Assembly: GCA_964626735.1 (NCBI GenBank)
Contig: CAZVIJ010000014.1
Location: forward strand, 1 to 33,064
Reading direction: 5' to 3'
Source of the DNA: CAZVIJ01 sp964626735
GTDB lineage: Bacteria > Patescibacteriota > Dojkabacteria > JAOAGR01
Length of the DNA stretch: 33,064 bases
Shown here: piece after piece, positions 7,901 through 16,135 of the stretch
Position numbering within the stretch: position 1 is the stretch's first letter
Layout of the letters: every line of letters starts with the position of its first letter
Notes under the pieces: model-generated
Databases searched by the model: none
Seen by the model: the letters and a program-made list of their open reading frames with translations, nothing else
What the model was told of the DNA's origin: nothing
Position numbers and translations under genes: made by a program

Positions 7901-9424
7901 CTAGCGCATCAGGTCGTTATTGATGTAGATGGTGAACCCGTCGAATTCATCCACTTTTTCGAACTGCTTTAGGTCCCTGAAAAAACCATCAACTTTGCTC
8001 GGAACTTTTTCGTCGATTATTAGATAGCGTGCCTTCGATCTATTTTCTATTTCCTCATCAACGAACTTAGGGTTGAACGTGAGATGGTACCAGACGACAT
8101 ACTTATTGGTTGACGGAGCCTTAATGAGTGCGATTACCCAAGGCTCTTCAGCATATAGATAAAAGCTGTCTGACGATGAGTAGTTTTGATTGTAGTAGTT
8201 TGAGAAGTCGATTAGCCTTGAGACGTACGGGGAACCTTCCCAATAGACAGGAGTCGTACTCGAACGTACTGAGCTTTTTGTGAACGAAGCGTAGTATTCC
8301 GCTGGCCGTTCAAACCCATACAAGGTTTGACCCTTGGTAAACGTAACCGTTATCAGCTGCATACATGCGATGAGGATTCCTGCATACGCGAAGTTCGAGG
8401 CGAATTGACCTTTTTTGAACTTGCTGATTACCCATGCGGCGAACAGCACGATCCCCGGAACTACTTGAATCATGTAGTGCGGGTAATTCCTACCAGACAG
8501 CGTGCTTGCGTAAAATTCCGCGCCGATTACCGTTATGAGCAAGAGGTTTTGCCAGGCTATTTTATCTTTGAGATAGCCATATACGGAAATGCCGAGGAAT
8601 GTAAGGAACAGCAACGGTTTGATGATTGATGGCGGAAGAACCGAGGCGCCAAGGAAAACGAATTGGGAATCTTGTTCTGTTGAATAACTGAGGTTTTGTA
8701 AAAACACTGTTTGTATAAAATCTTGCATCGAATGCTTGAGCAACACGTTCGCAATCATTATTGCGAATGGGACCAAGAACCCGATAGCGAGCAGCGCGAC
8801 CGGTTTTAGTATTTTCTTCAGTCCATTGCGCTTGAAAAGCACGACTGCATAAACGAAAAGCAAGAACACCGTCTCAACGAAGCTCGGGATTTTATATCCG
8901 AAGGAGAGGAAGGAAAGAAATCCCAAACCGATGAGCGATACGGTTGAATGCTTGTCTTGCTTGATATTGCGGGCAACCATGTAGAGGATGGCAGCATTGA
9001 TCGTTACGTAGAATACTTCCGCATTGACGACATCTCCCTCGATGAGCGGCAAGCCGAGAATGAATGAGGCGAAGAATGCAGCTATGATAGATGCTTTATT
9101 CGACTCGAAAAGCAACTTCGCGGTTTTAGCCACAAAGTATATGGTGATCAGCCCCAGGATCATGATGGTAAGCTTTAGCAGAAAGAGGCCCGTACCCCAG
9201 CCGAAAAGCCCCGCAATATAATACGTCCAGTAAAGAAGCGGCGGCTTATGGTCCCATACTCCGCTGTACAAAACTTTCCCGTCGTACATGCCTTTGGCGA
9301 GCGCGGCGTAAATTCCTTCGTCGCGATACCAGTATTTCTCGAACAGCGAAGGTAACCGAAAGATTATAAATAAAACATACGGCAGGACATTTTGCCAACG
9401 TATCGATTTCGTTTTCGGAGTCAT
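7901..9424 (-). CDS. GT-C glycosyltransferase of the PMT/ArnT type
   Basis: A 507-residue polytopic membrane enzyme that should transfer a sugar from a polyprenyl-phosphate donor on the outer face of the membrane. The first extracytoplasmic loop carries the GT-C acidic motif (YRDEGIYAALAKGM, D35-E36) and WDHKPPLLYW (57-66), typical of the dolichyl-phosphate-mannose transferase superfamily. About ten hydrophobic segments follow, then a soluble C-terminal domain from ~400. Glycan and target are unknown. The start at 9424 (MTPKTKSIRW) is chosen because a TACTATAGA box lies 6-9 nt upstream and because family members begin just before the first TM helix; the frame stays open to 9520. Confidence 0.85.
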   Translation of the reverse strand: MTPKTKSIRWQNVLPYVLFIIFRLPSLFEKYWYRDEGIYAALAKGMYDGKVLYSGVWDHKPPLLYWTYYIAGLFGWGTGLFLLKLTIMILGLITIYFVAKTAKLLFESNKASIIAAFFASFILGLPLIEGDVVNAEVFYVTINAAILYMVARNIKQDKHSTVSLIGLGFLSFLSFGYKIPSFVETVFLLFVYAVVLFKRNGLKKILKPVALLAIGFLVPFAIMIANVLLKHSMQDFIQTVFLQNLSYSTEQDSQFVFLGASVLPPSIIKPLLFLTFLGISVYGYLKDKIAWQNLLLITVIGAEFYASTLSGRNYPHYMIQVVPGIVLFAAWVISKFKKGQFASNFAYAGILIACMQLITVTFTKGQTLYGFERPAEYYASFTKSSVRSSTTPVYWEGSPYVSRLIDFSNYYNQNYSSSDSFYLYAEEPWVIALIKAPSTNKYVVWYHLTFNPKFVDEEIENRSKARYLIIDEKVPSKVDGFFRDLKQFEKVDEFDGFTIYINNDLMR

Positions 9425-9430
9425 TGTTTT

Positions 9431-9439
9431 TCTATAGTA
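9431..9439 (-). promoter_or_regulatory. -10 region of the glycosyltransferase gene
   Basis: TACTATAGA on the minus strand. Either TACTAT (9 nt spacing) or TATAGA (6 nt spacing) could be the -10 hexamer for the ATG at 9424. Confidence 0.45.
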
Positions 9440-9461
9440 GCATGTTTCCCGGGGGACACGG

Positions 9462-10139
9462 CTATAGTAAGTTTTCCGAAGAAGTGAGCTGGACAACTTC
9501 GTAGGAAAGGTAATGTCCAATCCATTGCTCGTCTCCCGACAGTTCCGGAAGGACTAGCGTTACCGATTCCCTATCCCCGATAACGTCTCGAGAGATGGTA
9601 AAAGCCGTTGTCAAAATGGGAGAGGCAGCTTGACCGTACTGAATCGGCAACTCAATGCCGGAAAGCTCTTGGCCGGCAGGATGCGTGACAGGCCGTTGTC
9701 TGCCGATTCGCCTACCTGCAACGAGGGAGAGCATCGCGCCATTGAGCGTTGAGGCATCTCGATACGGGGTATGTGGCTGAACTTTTATCAAAAGTCTTTC
9801 AGGATCCGAGTAAAACTCATCATCACCGACTTTCCTTCCATGGCTTACGGGGAGTCCCGCAAGATTTCGATCGCTATCGGCGAGAAACGAGAGTTGGTTG
9901 ATACCTGCTCCGAATAGCGGAAAAATTCTCGTCGTAATAGGAGCAAGGTCAAGCCACTGGGTCGGGTGAAGCCCCGTCTTTTGCATTTCCGGCGTTATGA
10001 CTTGGTGCAAAACTTGTACTATGCTCCAAAGCGTTTCTTGCCCTCCTTCCGGTATATACAGCGTTCGAGGCGTATAGACATAGAGAAGCCCGTGTCGTGT
10101 TGCTTCTTGATTTTTGATGTGTTGGAAGCGGTTGGTCAT
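9462..10139 (-). CDS. Hypothetical protein, possible member of a three-copy paralogous family
   Basis: A 225-residue soluble protein of unknown function. It shares a layout with the products of 11570-12232 and 31439-32068: an early LLYVYTPRTLYIPE segment, a Pro-rich middle, and a C-terminal beta motif, here GIELPIQYGQAASPILTTAF. The match to the other two is weaker than between those two. The TGTAAT box is 6 nt before the ATG. Confidence 0.65.
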   Translation of the reverse strand: MTNRFQHIKNQEATRHGLLYVYTPRTLYIPEGGQETLWSIVQVLHQVITPEMQKTGLHPTQWLDLAPITTRIFPLFGAGINQLSFLADSDRNLAGLPVSHGRKVGDDEFYSDPERLLIKVQPHTPYRDASTLNGAMLSLVAGRRIGRQRPVTHPAGQELSGIELPIQYGQAASPILTTAFTISRDVIGDRESVTLVLPELSGDEQWIGHYLSYEVVQLTSSENLL

Positions 10140-10145
10140 AACGGG

Positions 10146-10151
10146 ATTACA
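10146..10151 (-). promoter_or_regulatory. -10 box, gene 9462-10139
   Basis: TGTAAT (one mismatch to TATAAT), 6 nt before the ATG. Confidence 0.45.
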
Positions 10152-10182
10152 CCACTTTATACCTTAATTGCCAACAGGTTTT

Positions 10183-11460
10183 CTATTTTTCCACCATTTC
10201 CCGCACGGCTAACAACACTACGCCGAAAATATTACGGTAAATCTCGATAAAGTCCCTGCTGAGAGGAACCATATCGTCTAATCGGATTTGCTCGTTTACA
10301 GCGATAACATGATGGTTGTTTTTGCTGAGCGTTTTTACTTTCAATCGTGTGCCGGACATAACTTCGGCGGTCGTACATGTCGATGCGGGCATCGATCCAC
10401 CATACTCCTGCTTGAAATAGATGTGGCACTCTTCTTCCTGGCCGTTTACTTTCTTGATAGACCAATTTCCGTTTTCCGCAATTTGGACTTCTATGGTCTG
10501 GTCTCCTAAAGTTCGTCGCACTACGATCGGCTCGATGTAATTTGACGTTACCACGGTTGCCGTCGGCCCGAACCGGTCATAAATCGCTTGGACGATATCC
10601 TCGTTTTTCATGCGCCCGTTCGTATTCAAGAGTTCGCCGGCGAATATCCGAGCGTAAATAATTGAACGGAGTAAGTTTTTCACACCGAACAGCGGGAATA
10701 ATAGATCGTCGAGATCGTGGAGGAAGTCATCGGAAAGCCCTACAAGTCGTTCAGGTTGGTATTCCTCGGTAAACCGCAATAACTTAATGTTCACGTGGAG
10801 TAGCGCCTGCTGCAGGGATATCGGCGCGATATGCAGTTTCGGGAATTCGACCGCTTCTTTCGCTTCCTCGATAAGGATTGTTGCCCTTTGGAGCATATTG
10901 GAAATAATGCCAACATCATCGAGGCAGACCGGATGCCGGTTTTCTTCTTCCCCGGCATTGGCTGTTACCCACGACCTACCGCTTTCGTCATCTTCCATCG
11001 TGAACGTGCTCACCGCCATACGGCCTGCCAAGTCGGGTATTGATGCGATGCCGTTGGAGATGCGAAGCAATCCATTCGTGGGTGGGATCGCAACTTCTAC
11101 TTGTTCATTGGTGAGCCTGCTGTTCACGGCGACCGTCATCGAATCGTCTATACATTTAACCGTAAGCTTGCCGTTCGGGTATGTAACTTCGATTGGAGCG
11201 GATGCGGAAAGATCGGGTTCATCGTAAGCGGAAATTAATTCTTGATGGATTAAGGCAATGAATCGAGCAGACAAGACATGTATATCGTGTAAGGCGCCGT
11301 TCTCGAGAAAACTTGGTTTGTTCGGCTCTGAATGTATGTCCTGGCCAGGGCGATTTCCTGCAGCTTGCCAACTGAGTACGCTGGATAATCGTGCGATGAT
11401 TGCCGTCAATGTCCATGGGTTATCGTGCGTATTTCCAGGTTCCGGTGACGGGGGAGTCAT
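10183..11460 (-). CDS. Hypothetical protein, 425 aa
   Basis: Unrecognised soluble protein. The N-terminal half is mixed, with a beta-rich stretch (IEVTYPNGKLTVKCIDDSMT). The middle is strongly helical (SNMLQRATILIEEAKEAVEF, then long helices to ~320). A second beta-rich region runs from ~325 to 400 and includes ECHIYFKQEYGG. No signal peptide. The frame is open to 11496, but TATAAT at 11468-11473, 7 nt upstream, supports the ATG at 11460 (MTPPSPEPGN); a second in-frame ATG at 11469 overlaps that box. Confidence 0.7.
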   Translation of the reverse strand: MTPPSPEPGNTHDNPWTLTAIIARLSSVLSWQAAGNRPGQDIHSEPNKPSFLENGALHDIHVLSARFIALIHQELISAYDEPDLSASAPIEVTYPNGKLTVKCIDDSMTVAVNSRLTNEQVEVAIPPTNGLLRISNGIASIPDLAGRMAVSTFTMEDDESGRSWVTANAGEEENRHPVCLDDVGIISNMLQRATILIEEAKEAVEFPKLHIAPISLQQALLHVNIKLLRFTEEYQPERLVGLSDDFLHDLDDLLFPLFGVKNLLRSIIYARIFAGELLNTNGRMKNEDIVQAIYDRFGPTATVVTSNYIEPIVVRRTLGDQTIEVQIAENGNWSIKKVNGQEEECHIYFKQEYGGSMPASTCTTAEVMSGTRLKVKTLSKNNHHVIAVNEQIRLDDMVPLSRDFIEIYRNIFGVVLLAVREMVEK

Positions 11461-11467
11461 GATTTCC

Positions 11468-11473
11468 ATTATA
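11468..11473 (-). promoter_or_regulatory. -10 box, gene 10183-11460
   Basis: TATAAT, 7 nt before the ATG at 11460. Confidence 0.65.
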
Positions 11474-11498
11474 ACCAAAATATACTGCAAAGGCATTG

Positions 11499-11504
11499 TA
11501 TAAT
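11499..11504 (+). promoter_or_regulatory. Plus-strand -10 box with no normal gene behind it
   Basis: A perfect TATAAT, 5 nt before an ATG at 11510, i.e. the same geometry as the gene promoters here. It is divergent from the 11460 promoter. Confidence 0.5.
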
Positions 11505-11509
11505 TACCT

Positions 11510-11551
11510 ATGAGTTCACATAGTCAAAACGTTGTCGATTTTCAATGCTGA
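11510..11551 (+). CDS. Possible 13-residue leaderless peptide or start of an antisense RNA
   Basis: MSSHSQNVVDFQC followed by TGA. Its only support is the perfectly placed TATAAT. The transcript would run antisense into the 3' end of the gene at 11570-12232. It could be a microprotein, the remnant of a decayed gene, or a regulatory antisense RNA. Confidence 0.25.
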   Translation: MSSHSQNVVDFQC

Positions 11552-11569
11552 ATTGTTGATTTCGGAGAA

Positions 11570-12232
11570 CTATGCGATTTCTCGTTTCCTTTTGGCGGAT
11601 AGATGGACCTTGAGGGGAATAGCATGGGAGCCGTTGGGTATGCTGGGATGTATTTCCCCAATTGTTAGTATAACGGTGTCTGTTTGCAAATTCGATAAAT
11701 CTACGGTGAACGAGGCAAATACAATATCAGAGATTGGGAAGCCGATGGGAAGTTCTAGATGGACTGGCGTATTGGGAATCGATTCGACGTCGTTCGAACC
11801 GGCGCTCGCGCGAACGAGCCATGCTTCTTCCGCAATTGCATCAAGCAGTCCGGGAGTAACTTTATGCCAAATGCCGTGTACGTGATGACCGGTTCCGATC
11901 AGTGCCGGTGAGGTCGGAGAGTAGCTCGGCTGCCGGTAGCGTAACGGACTCTCAATTCCGACACGAAACAGTTCGAGATCAATCGGTGCGGTACATTCGA
12001 GCGGACCGATGGTCGTTTCCGGAATATGAGGTCCCGGCCACCGCGCTTGGTTCATGTCTGTCATCGTGAAATTTACTGCCATTGAGGAGAGGAAGAAAGA
12101 TATGGTCGAACGCATAGAGCGTTTGCCCGAGAATTCGGGATCGGGTATCAACATGCTCGGCGTTTGATAGGCGAGCACGCATAACAATTGGTTTTCACCT
12201 ACTGATGCGAGTGGATTATCGAGACGATGCAT
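11570..12232 (-). CDS. Hypothetical protein, three-copy paralogous family
   Basis: A 220-residue soluble protein. The C-terminal motif ISDIVFASFTVDL, followed by ..TVILTIGEIHP, matches ISDILVMVFTVDL ..SVKFGFDEYHP in the product of 31439-32068. An upstream segment also matches (HGI..KVTPGLLDAIAEEAWLVRAS against HGL..NSPMLIEEMAEEISFLSQD). The family is unknown to me; alternating hydrophobics suggest a beta-sandwich C-terminal half. TACAAT lies 7 nt before the ATG. Confidence 0.7.
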   Translation of the reverse strand: MHRLDNPLASVGENQLLCVLAYQTPSMLIPDPEFSGKRSMRSTISFFLSSMAVNFTMTDMNQARWPGPHIPETTIGPLECTAPIDLELFRVGIESPLRYRQPSYSPTSPALIGTGHHVHGIWHKVTPGLLDAIAEEAWLVRASAGSNDVESIPNTPVHLELPIGFPISDIVFASFTVDLSNLQTDTVILTIGEIHPSIPNGSHAIPLKVHLSAKRKREIA

Positions 12233-12239
12233 GAGCAGA

Positions 12240-12245
12240 ATTGTA
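12240..12245 (-). promoter_or_regulatory. -10 box, gene 11570-12232
   Basis: TACAAT, 7 nt before the ATG, in the 33-nt gap between two minus-strand genes. Confidence 0.6.
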
Positions 12246-12265
12246 GAGTGTATGGCCGTACGAGT

Positions 12266-13060
12266 CTACACTCCTTGTTTTGGCCTACCGAGGCGTTGCT
12301 TGTATGCTGCAAGCAGGATAGGCTTCATAATGGTAGGTTCAAGCGTGATCCGGTGTGCATGATCAATCCCTTGTTTAATGGCGGATTCTTCTCCATCGCG
12401 GACTGCGGTAACCGATTTCGCCAATTCTATCGCTGCCGTTCCGCCGATCTGCCTTGAGATCGCAAACTGGTGACTTCCGACTTTGGCGAGCAGCTGTTGT
12501 TCACATAGCTTGTCGACGAATTTGTCATACGTCGTACGGTGGCCGGTAAAGCCGAGACCTATCATGTATCGGTAGATGTCGGTTTTCGTGAGGGCGGGCG
12601 AGGTACTCAGCATCTCTATCAGCAAAATCGAAAGGTATTGCGGCTCAACATTTTTTGGTTCCACTGCCGGCAAAACGCGGGAGCTTCGAGAAAGCGAACG
12701 TGAGGTACCTTTGCTGCCGAACCTTTGCCGCAGCGGAATTCTTTCATCAACCGTCTGTTCTGCGTAATGGAGGATATGTCCCGCTAATGCTTGGACAGGC
12801 CTCGGGTCACCGACAATGGTGTACGGCAAGTACGGGCCGTTTTGTGAAAGGATGCCGATGTCCGCGAGCGGTTTGACGTTATTGCGAATCATGTTGCTGC
12901 TTGTCGGCCACTCGACGTTTACTCCATACTGCTGGAATGTATTCCATACGGTCGCAACCGAAATACCGGTGCTTGAACTTGGAAGGCCAATGCAGAATGC
13001 TCGTACTTCGCCGACGATGGCAGCGTATTTTTCGTGAAATTGAAGTGATGCTGATCGCAT
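12266..13060 (-). CDS. Putative double winged-helix protein
   Basis: A 264-residue protein with two regions that look like winged helices. The first spans ~32-80 (SVATVWNTFQQYGVNVEW, then NNVKPLADIGIL and a wing). The second spans ~155-205 (LTKTDIYRYMIGLGFTGHR, then YDKFVDKLCEQQLLAKVG). A basic linker (RSLSRSSR) separates them. A DNA-binding role is an inference from secondary-structure pattern only. TATAAT at 13069-13074 overlaps the last codons of the upstream membrane-protein gene. Confidence 0.65.
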   Translation of the reverse strand: MRSASLQFHEKYAAIVGEVRAFCIGLPSSSTGISVATVWNTFQQYGVNVEWPTSSNMIRNNVKPLADIGILSQNGPYLPYTIVGDPRPVQALAGHILHYAEQTVDERIPLRQRFGSKGTSRSLSRSSRVLPAVEPKNVEPQYLSILLIEMLSTSPALTKTDIYRYMIGLGFTGHRTTYDKFVDKLCEQQLLAKVGSHQFAISRQIGGTAAIELAKSVTAVRDGEESAIKQGIDHAHRITLEPTIMKPILLAAYKQRLGRPKQGV

Positions 13061-13064
13061 GGAT

Positions 13065-13418
13065 CTAGATTATAAAGCCTAGAATTCCCACTGCAACGGC
13101 TGGAGCTCCGTTAGCGACAAGACCGGTACTCCAGAGGTAATCCCAGACGGCTCTTCCCTGTTGCGATTCAGGCACGGTAAGGTGTGGAGCCCGTTTGAGA
13201 ACATTCGCCAGACCATAAAGCGGAGAGGCGAGCGCTATGATACTTGCGATAGGGCGAAACAGAAGCGTTATCGGCTGGCTCGCGATTAGCGGGATACATT
13301 GCGGTGCCAGGGCATCAGCTGCGATCGAGCTTACGACTAATCCTGCGGAGACCCACATTGCCGTTTTCATCACTCCGGGCACCCGTACATTTTCTGGATT
13401 TGAAGGATTGGGAGTCAT
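13065..13418 (-). CDS. Small integral membrane protein, 117 aa
   Basis: Three to four hydrophobic segments: TAMWVSAGLVVSSIAADAL, PIASIIALASPLYGLANVL, a region near 45-55, and VANGAPAVAVGILGFII at the very C-terminus. Unknown family. It lies 15 nt behind the 13434 gene and ends 4 nt before the ATG of the winged-helix gene, so it is probably co-transcribed. Its last codons (GGC TTT ATA ATC TAG) contain the next gene's -10 box. Confidence 0.65.
   Translation of the reverse strand: MTPNPSNPENVRVPGVMKTAMWVSAGLVVSSIAADALAPQCIPLIASQPITLLFRPIASIIALASPLYGLANVLKRAPHLTVPESQQGRAVWDYLWSTGLVANGAPAVAVGILGFII
13069..13074 (-). promoter_or_regulatory. -10 box inside the stop region of the upstream gene
   Basis: TATAAT formed by the last two sense codons (TTT ATA ATC) of the 13065-13418 gene; 8 nt before the ATG at 13060. 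Confidence 0.5.
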
Positions 13419-13433
13419 AAAATTAGTAATAGG

Positions 13434-14087
13434 TTACTGTTGCTGCCCCCTTAAACTTGCGGCATGTTGCGCATCGATTATCCACGGCCGATCAATCTCA
13501 ACTACTTCCAACGAGACAGATGCGTTGGTTGTTTCTTGAGGAGTTTCCGCATAAAACTGCGAGCATTCATCAAGGGATTGTTTGATATAGAAATATCGAG
13601 GATCTAGACGGTTGCCTCGTTCATCCTGGCCTATGAGCATGTAAAGCCCCGAATGCGAGATTCCTTGGACCTGAATGTTTGTATTGCCTTTGGGCGTTAC
13701 GTCATAATGGAAGGGAACCACTTCGCCCTGAAACGATACCAAGCCGATATCCTGCAATTGCGCTCGTTTCAGCATCGTCCTTCCTATGACGAGTCTCCGG
13801 TTTCCTCGAGATTCTGAGGCTGCCCCGATGGTATAATCAATATTCCTGTTATCGACCCGAACATAACCAGAAATAAGCGGTGCACCCGTATGAGGATCTG
13901 TTACCGCCATCTCGGTCTCCTGGGGGCTCGCAAACGTCGCTCCATTCAGATGCCGCGTAACCATATAATTCACACCACCTCGCTTTTCGTACACTATTAC
14001 ATCTACCGACTGCCTATGCATATTGCCGAGCGTTATCGATAGTGCCCGTAATGGCGTTTCGCTCGATTGAGGGCTTGGATATGACAT
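13434..14087 (-). CDS. Hypothetical protein, 217 aa
   Basis: Unrecognised, predominantly beta-strand pattern (SVDVIVYEKRGGVNYMVTRH, GYVRVDNRNIDYTIG, NIQVQGISHSGLYMLIG). No signal peptide or TM helix. TACAAT ends 5 nt before the ATG. It is divergent from the small plus-strand gene at 14175 and heads a minus-strand run with the membrane protein and the double winged-helix protein. Confidence 0.65.
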   Translation of the reverse strand: MSYPSPQSSETPLRALSITLGNMHRQSVDVIVYEKRGGVNYMVTRHLNGATFASPQETEMAVTDPHTGAPLISGYVRVDNRNIDYTIGAASESRGNRRLVIGRTMLKRAQLQDIGLVSFQGEVVPFHYDVTPKGNTNIQVQGISHSGLYMLIGQDERGNRLDPRYFYIKQSLDECSQFYAETPQETTNASVSLEVVEIDRPWIIDAQHAASLRGQQQ

Positions 14088-14092
14088 GCCCT

Positions 14093-14098
14093 ATTGTA
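14093..14098 (-). promoter_or_regulatory. -10 box, gene 13434-14087
   Basis: TACAAT, 5 nt before the ATG. Confidence 0.6.
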
Positions 14099-14162
14099 CA
14101 CCGAAACGGCCTATGTCGGGGGTATAGATAGTTGCCATAGATGTATCGATTTACTTCTGTGT

Positions 14163-14168
14163 TATACT
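14163..14168 (+). promoter_or_regulatory. -10 box, gene 14175-14498
   Basis: TATACT, 6 nt before the ATG at 14175; it shows that the longer in-frame extension to 14094 is not used. Confidence 0.6.
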
Positions 14169-14174
14169 TCCCGT

Positions 14175-14498
14175 ATGATTTATTCAGAACAATCGGATCC
14201 TATTTTTGAGGGGGCTCGGTACCAGATATTGACCCTTGATTATTTTGATCAGATGATCGGCGAAACACCGCTCAGTTGTTTCGGGCAATATCGATTATGG
14301 CAAATCGAGAATACGGGATTGTATGTTATCTTTCCGAATGTACCGTTAGGAGGACATGAACTGGTAAGAGGCCTCCTCGATGGGCATAGTGATTCGATCG
14401 GCATGATTGCTAGCGCTCCGCGATACGAGTGTACGCTTGTGGATACGGACCCGAACGCATTTGAAAGTCGAATGTTATCAGGATTACTTACTAGTTAA
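14175..14498 (+). CDS. Hypothetical protein, 107 aa
   Basis: A small, acidic, soluble protein of unknown family. The start at 14175 (MIYSEQSDPI) is set by the TATACT box; no ATG exists further upstream in frame. The stop overlaps the stop of the convergent 14495-15226 gene by four bases. Confidence 0.6.
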   Translation: MIYSEQSDPIFEGARYQILTLDYFDQMIGETPLSCFGQYRLWQIENTGLYVIFPNVPLGGHELVRGLLDGHSDSIGMIASAPRYECTLVDTDPNAFESRMLSGLLTS

Positions 14499-15226
14499 TA
14501 ATACTCGGCAAGAATTTCTTTTCTGCTCCTGAATAATCCCTTGCCATTCGATCGGTAAAGTTGGATATATTCGCGCGGATACCTTCGGCCAATCTTTAGT
14601 GCGCAATTAACCACCATATACATGCTGAGGTCTTGCATATGGAATTCGGCAGGGCAACGTACGAACTCATTTTCTCGTTGCGGCAATGCTCTCGTAAATG
14701 AATCCAGATCGTCAAATTGTTTTTCCCATTCTTTGAAGACAACTTCTCTCGGTAGAACTCCGCATTTCGCATGGTACTCAACGAGAGATACCGCTACACT
14801 TGCAACTTTTCCCGGTAATCCATCGATTAGTCCGAATTCCCCAAGCAACGCCTTCCATCCGGGCCGCACTAAATGCTCGGCCATTCCGTTTCTGGTTATT
14901 TCTGCCACTCGTACCTTTAGTCTTTCCTCCTCCATCTCGTAGGCCTTATTCGGATTACGCCGGCAGATATAGCTAGTCGCGGTTAGGAAATCTATTGGCG
15001 ATAGCCAACCTTGGGCGTTAGGGGGAAGCGTGTTTTGCCTGTCTGATACAAAAACGGGAAAAATAGCTTCTGCTAGGCGTTCCTGCATCAGCTCGCTGGA
15101 AAATCCCCATCCTTCATCTAGATATGATCGTAAGTATGGTTCGAAGACTGGCTTCAATTCTTTGAGTATGGCCATGCTATCGTGCACTTCATCATTCGAA
15201 TGCCGGTGGAAAGGACATTTAGCCAT
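14495..15226 (-). CDS. Hypothetical protein, 243 aa
   Basis: Unrecognised, largely helical. It begins MAKCPFHRHSNDE, a short Cys/His-rich start that might bind metal. A region at 165-215 (ALPQRENEFVRCPAEFHMQDLS) carries a second Cys/His pair. TATAAT is 5 nt upstream. Divergent from the PP2C-like gene. Confidence 0.65.
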   Translation of the reverse strand: MAKCPFHRHSNDEVHDSMAILKELKPVFEPYLRSYLDEGWGFSSELMQERLAEAIFPVFVSDRQNTLPPNAQGWLSPIDFLTATSYICRRNPNKAYEMEEERLKVRVAEITRNGMAEHLVRPGWKALLGEFGLIDGLPGKVASVAVSLVEYHAKCGVLPREVVFKEWEKQFDDLDSFTRALPQRENEFVRCPAEFHMQDLSMYMVVNCALKIGRRYPREYIQLYRSNGKGLFRSRKEILAEYY

Positions 15227-15231
15227 AACGA

Positions 15232-15237
15232 ATTATA
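15232..15237 (-). promoter_or_regulatory. -10 box, gene 14495-15226
   Basis: TATAAT preceded by ATGG; 5 nt to the ATG. Confidence 0.65.
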
Positions 15238-15303
15238 CCATCGCGAGCCTTTGCCATGAGGTAAACTCTATCGTGATAAATTGACGGCGATCGATCAGGC
15301 AGC

Positions 15304-15309
15304 AATAAT
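15304..15309 (+). promoter_or_regulatory. -10 box, gene 15315-16097
   Basis: AATAAT, 5 nt before a GTG start. Confidence 0.45.
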
Positions 15310-15314
15310 AGAAC

Positions 15315-16097
15315 GTGATACAAGAGCCGCCCCATTCTTCCCATGAATCAGTAACGCAGGAACAGCTTGCGTACGCTTCGTTGGGGTACCGGACGATGGG
15401 GCGTCCAGGGGAAGTCCCGCACGATTCGGTCAGCGGAATCGTTAACAAGGACGGGAGTATGTATGTTGCGTGCGTTGATGGTTCTTCAGTGCACACCACG
15501 CACGAGCAGGTACGCGAGAAGTCCAAAGCTTTGGCTTCCTCCGGAGTGCAAGCAATGGCGAATCAATACATGACTCCCGAAGATGCGCTTATATATGCCC
15601 ATGACTCCGTCAGGGCGATGCGCGAACAAGGCAATACCTCTGTCGCATCCGTAGCCATGACTGAAATAAGCCCGCGTTTTCAGGACGGGAGTAGGGTGGT
15701 CCGTTATGCAAGCGCAGGTAAAGCGTCAATCGTCATGTGGAGGCGGCAGCCTGACGAGCGGTATGTCCCTTTCAGGTTGATGAATCGTCTCCATTCTATG
15801 GCGTACGATAAGTTCGAAGTCTTTGGAGAGAACTACCATCCGACCGAATTGGAAGAGCGTCAAATCAGTTCGTATGTAGGTGACGATCATGTCTTCGGAA
15901 GGTCGGGATTAGTCAGGAAGGTGGATCGATCGGGGTTCGTTATGGAAGACGGGGATGTAATGCTTGTGGGCTCGGGGACTATGAAGGTGTTCGATTTGAT
16001 GAGCCAGAACAGGCCCCTTCGCGTCGTCATCGATCGTATCGTTCGGGATGTGCAGCAGGGTAAAACATCACCCGGTGACGGTTCGAAACAGAGATAA
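15315..16097 (+). CDS. Degenerate PP2C-like phosphatase
   Basis: A 260-residue protein with a GTG start. The order of motifs follows PP2C (PPM) Ser/Thr phosphatases: VACVDGSSV (D55, first metal-binding DG), GNTSVASVAM (106-115), VRYASAGKASIVMWRR (129-144; the family has GDSR where this has GKAS), and MEDGDVMLVGSGTMKV (210-225; the family has SDGL where this has GSGT). The later metal-binding Asp is therefore missing, so it may be a pseudophosphatase or act with altered chemistry. It lies 38 nt upstream of the HExxH gene in the same direction and may share its transcript. Confidence 0.6.
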   Translation: MIQEPPHSSHESVTQEQLAYASLGYRTMGRPGEVPHDSVSGIVNKDGSMYVACVDGSSVHTTHEQVREKSKALASSGVQAMANQYMTPEDALIYAHDSVRAMREQGNTSVASVAMTEISPRFQDGSRVVRYASAGKASIVMWRRQPDERYVPFRLMNRLHSMAYDKFEVFGENYHPTELEERQISSYVGDDHVFGRSGLVRKVDRSGFVMEDGDVMLVGSGTMKVFDLMSQNRPLRVVIDRIVRDVQQGKTSPGDGSKQR

Positions 16098-16135
16098 TCG
16101 AGGCAATACAGCAGATTACGTTTTCGCGGGAACAT

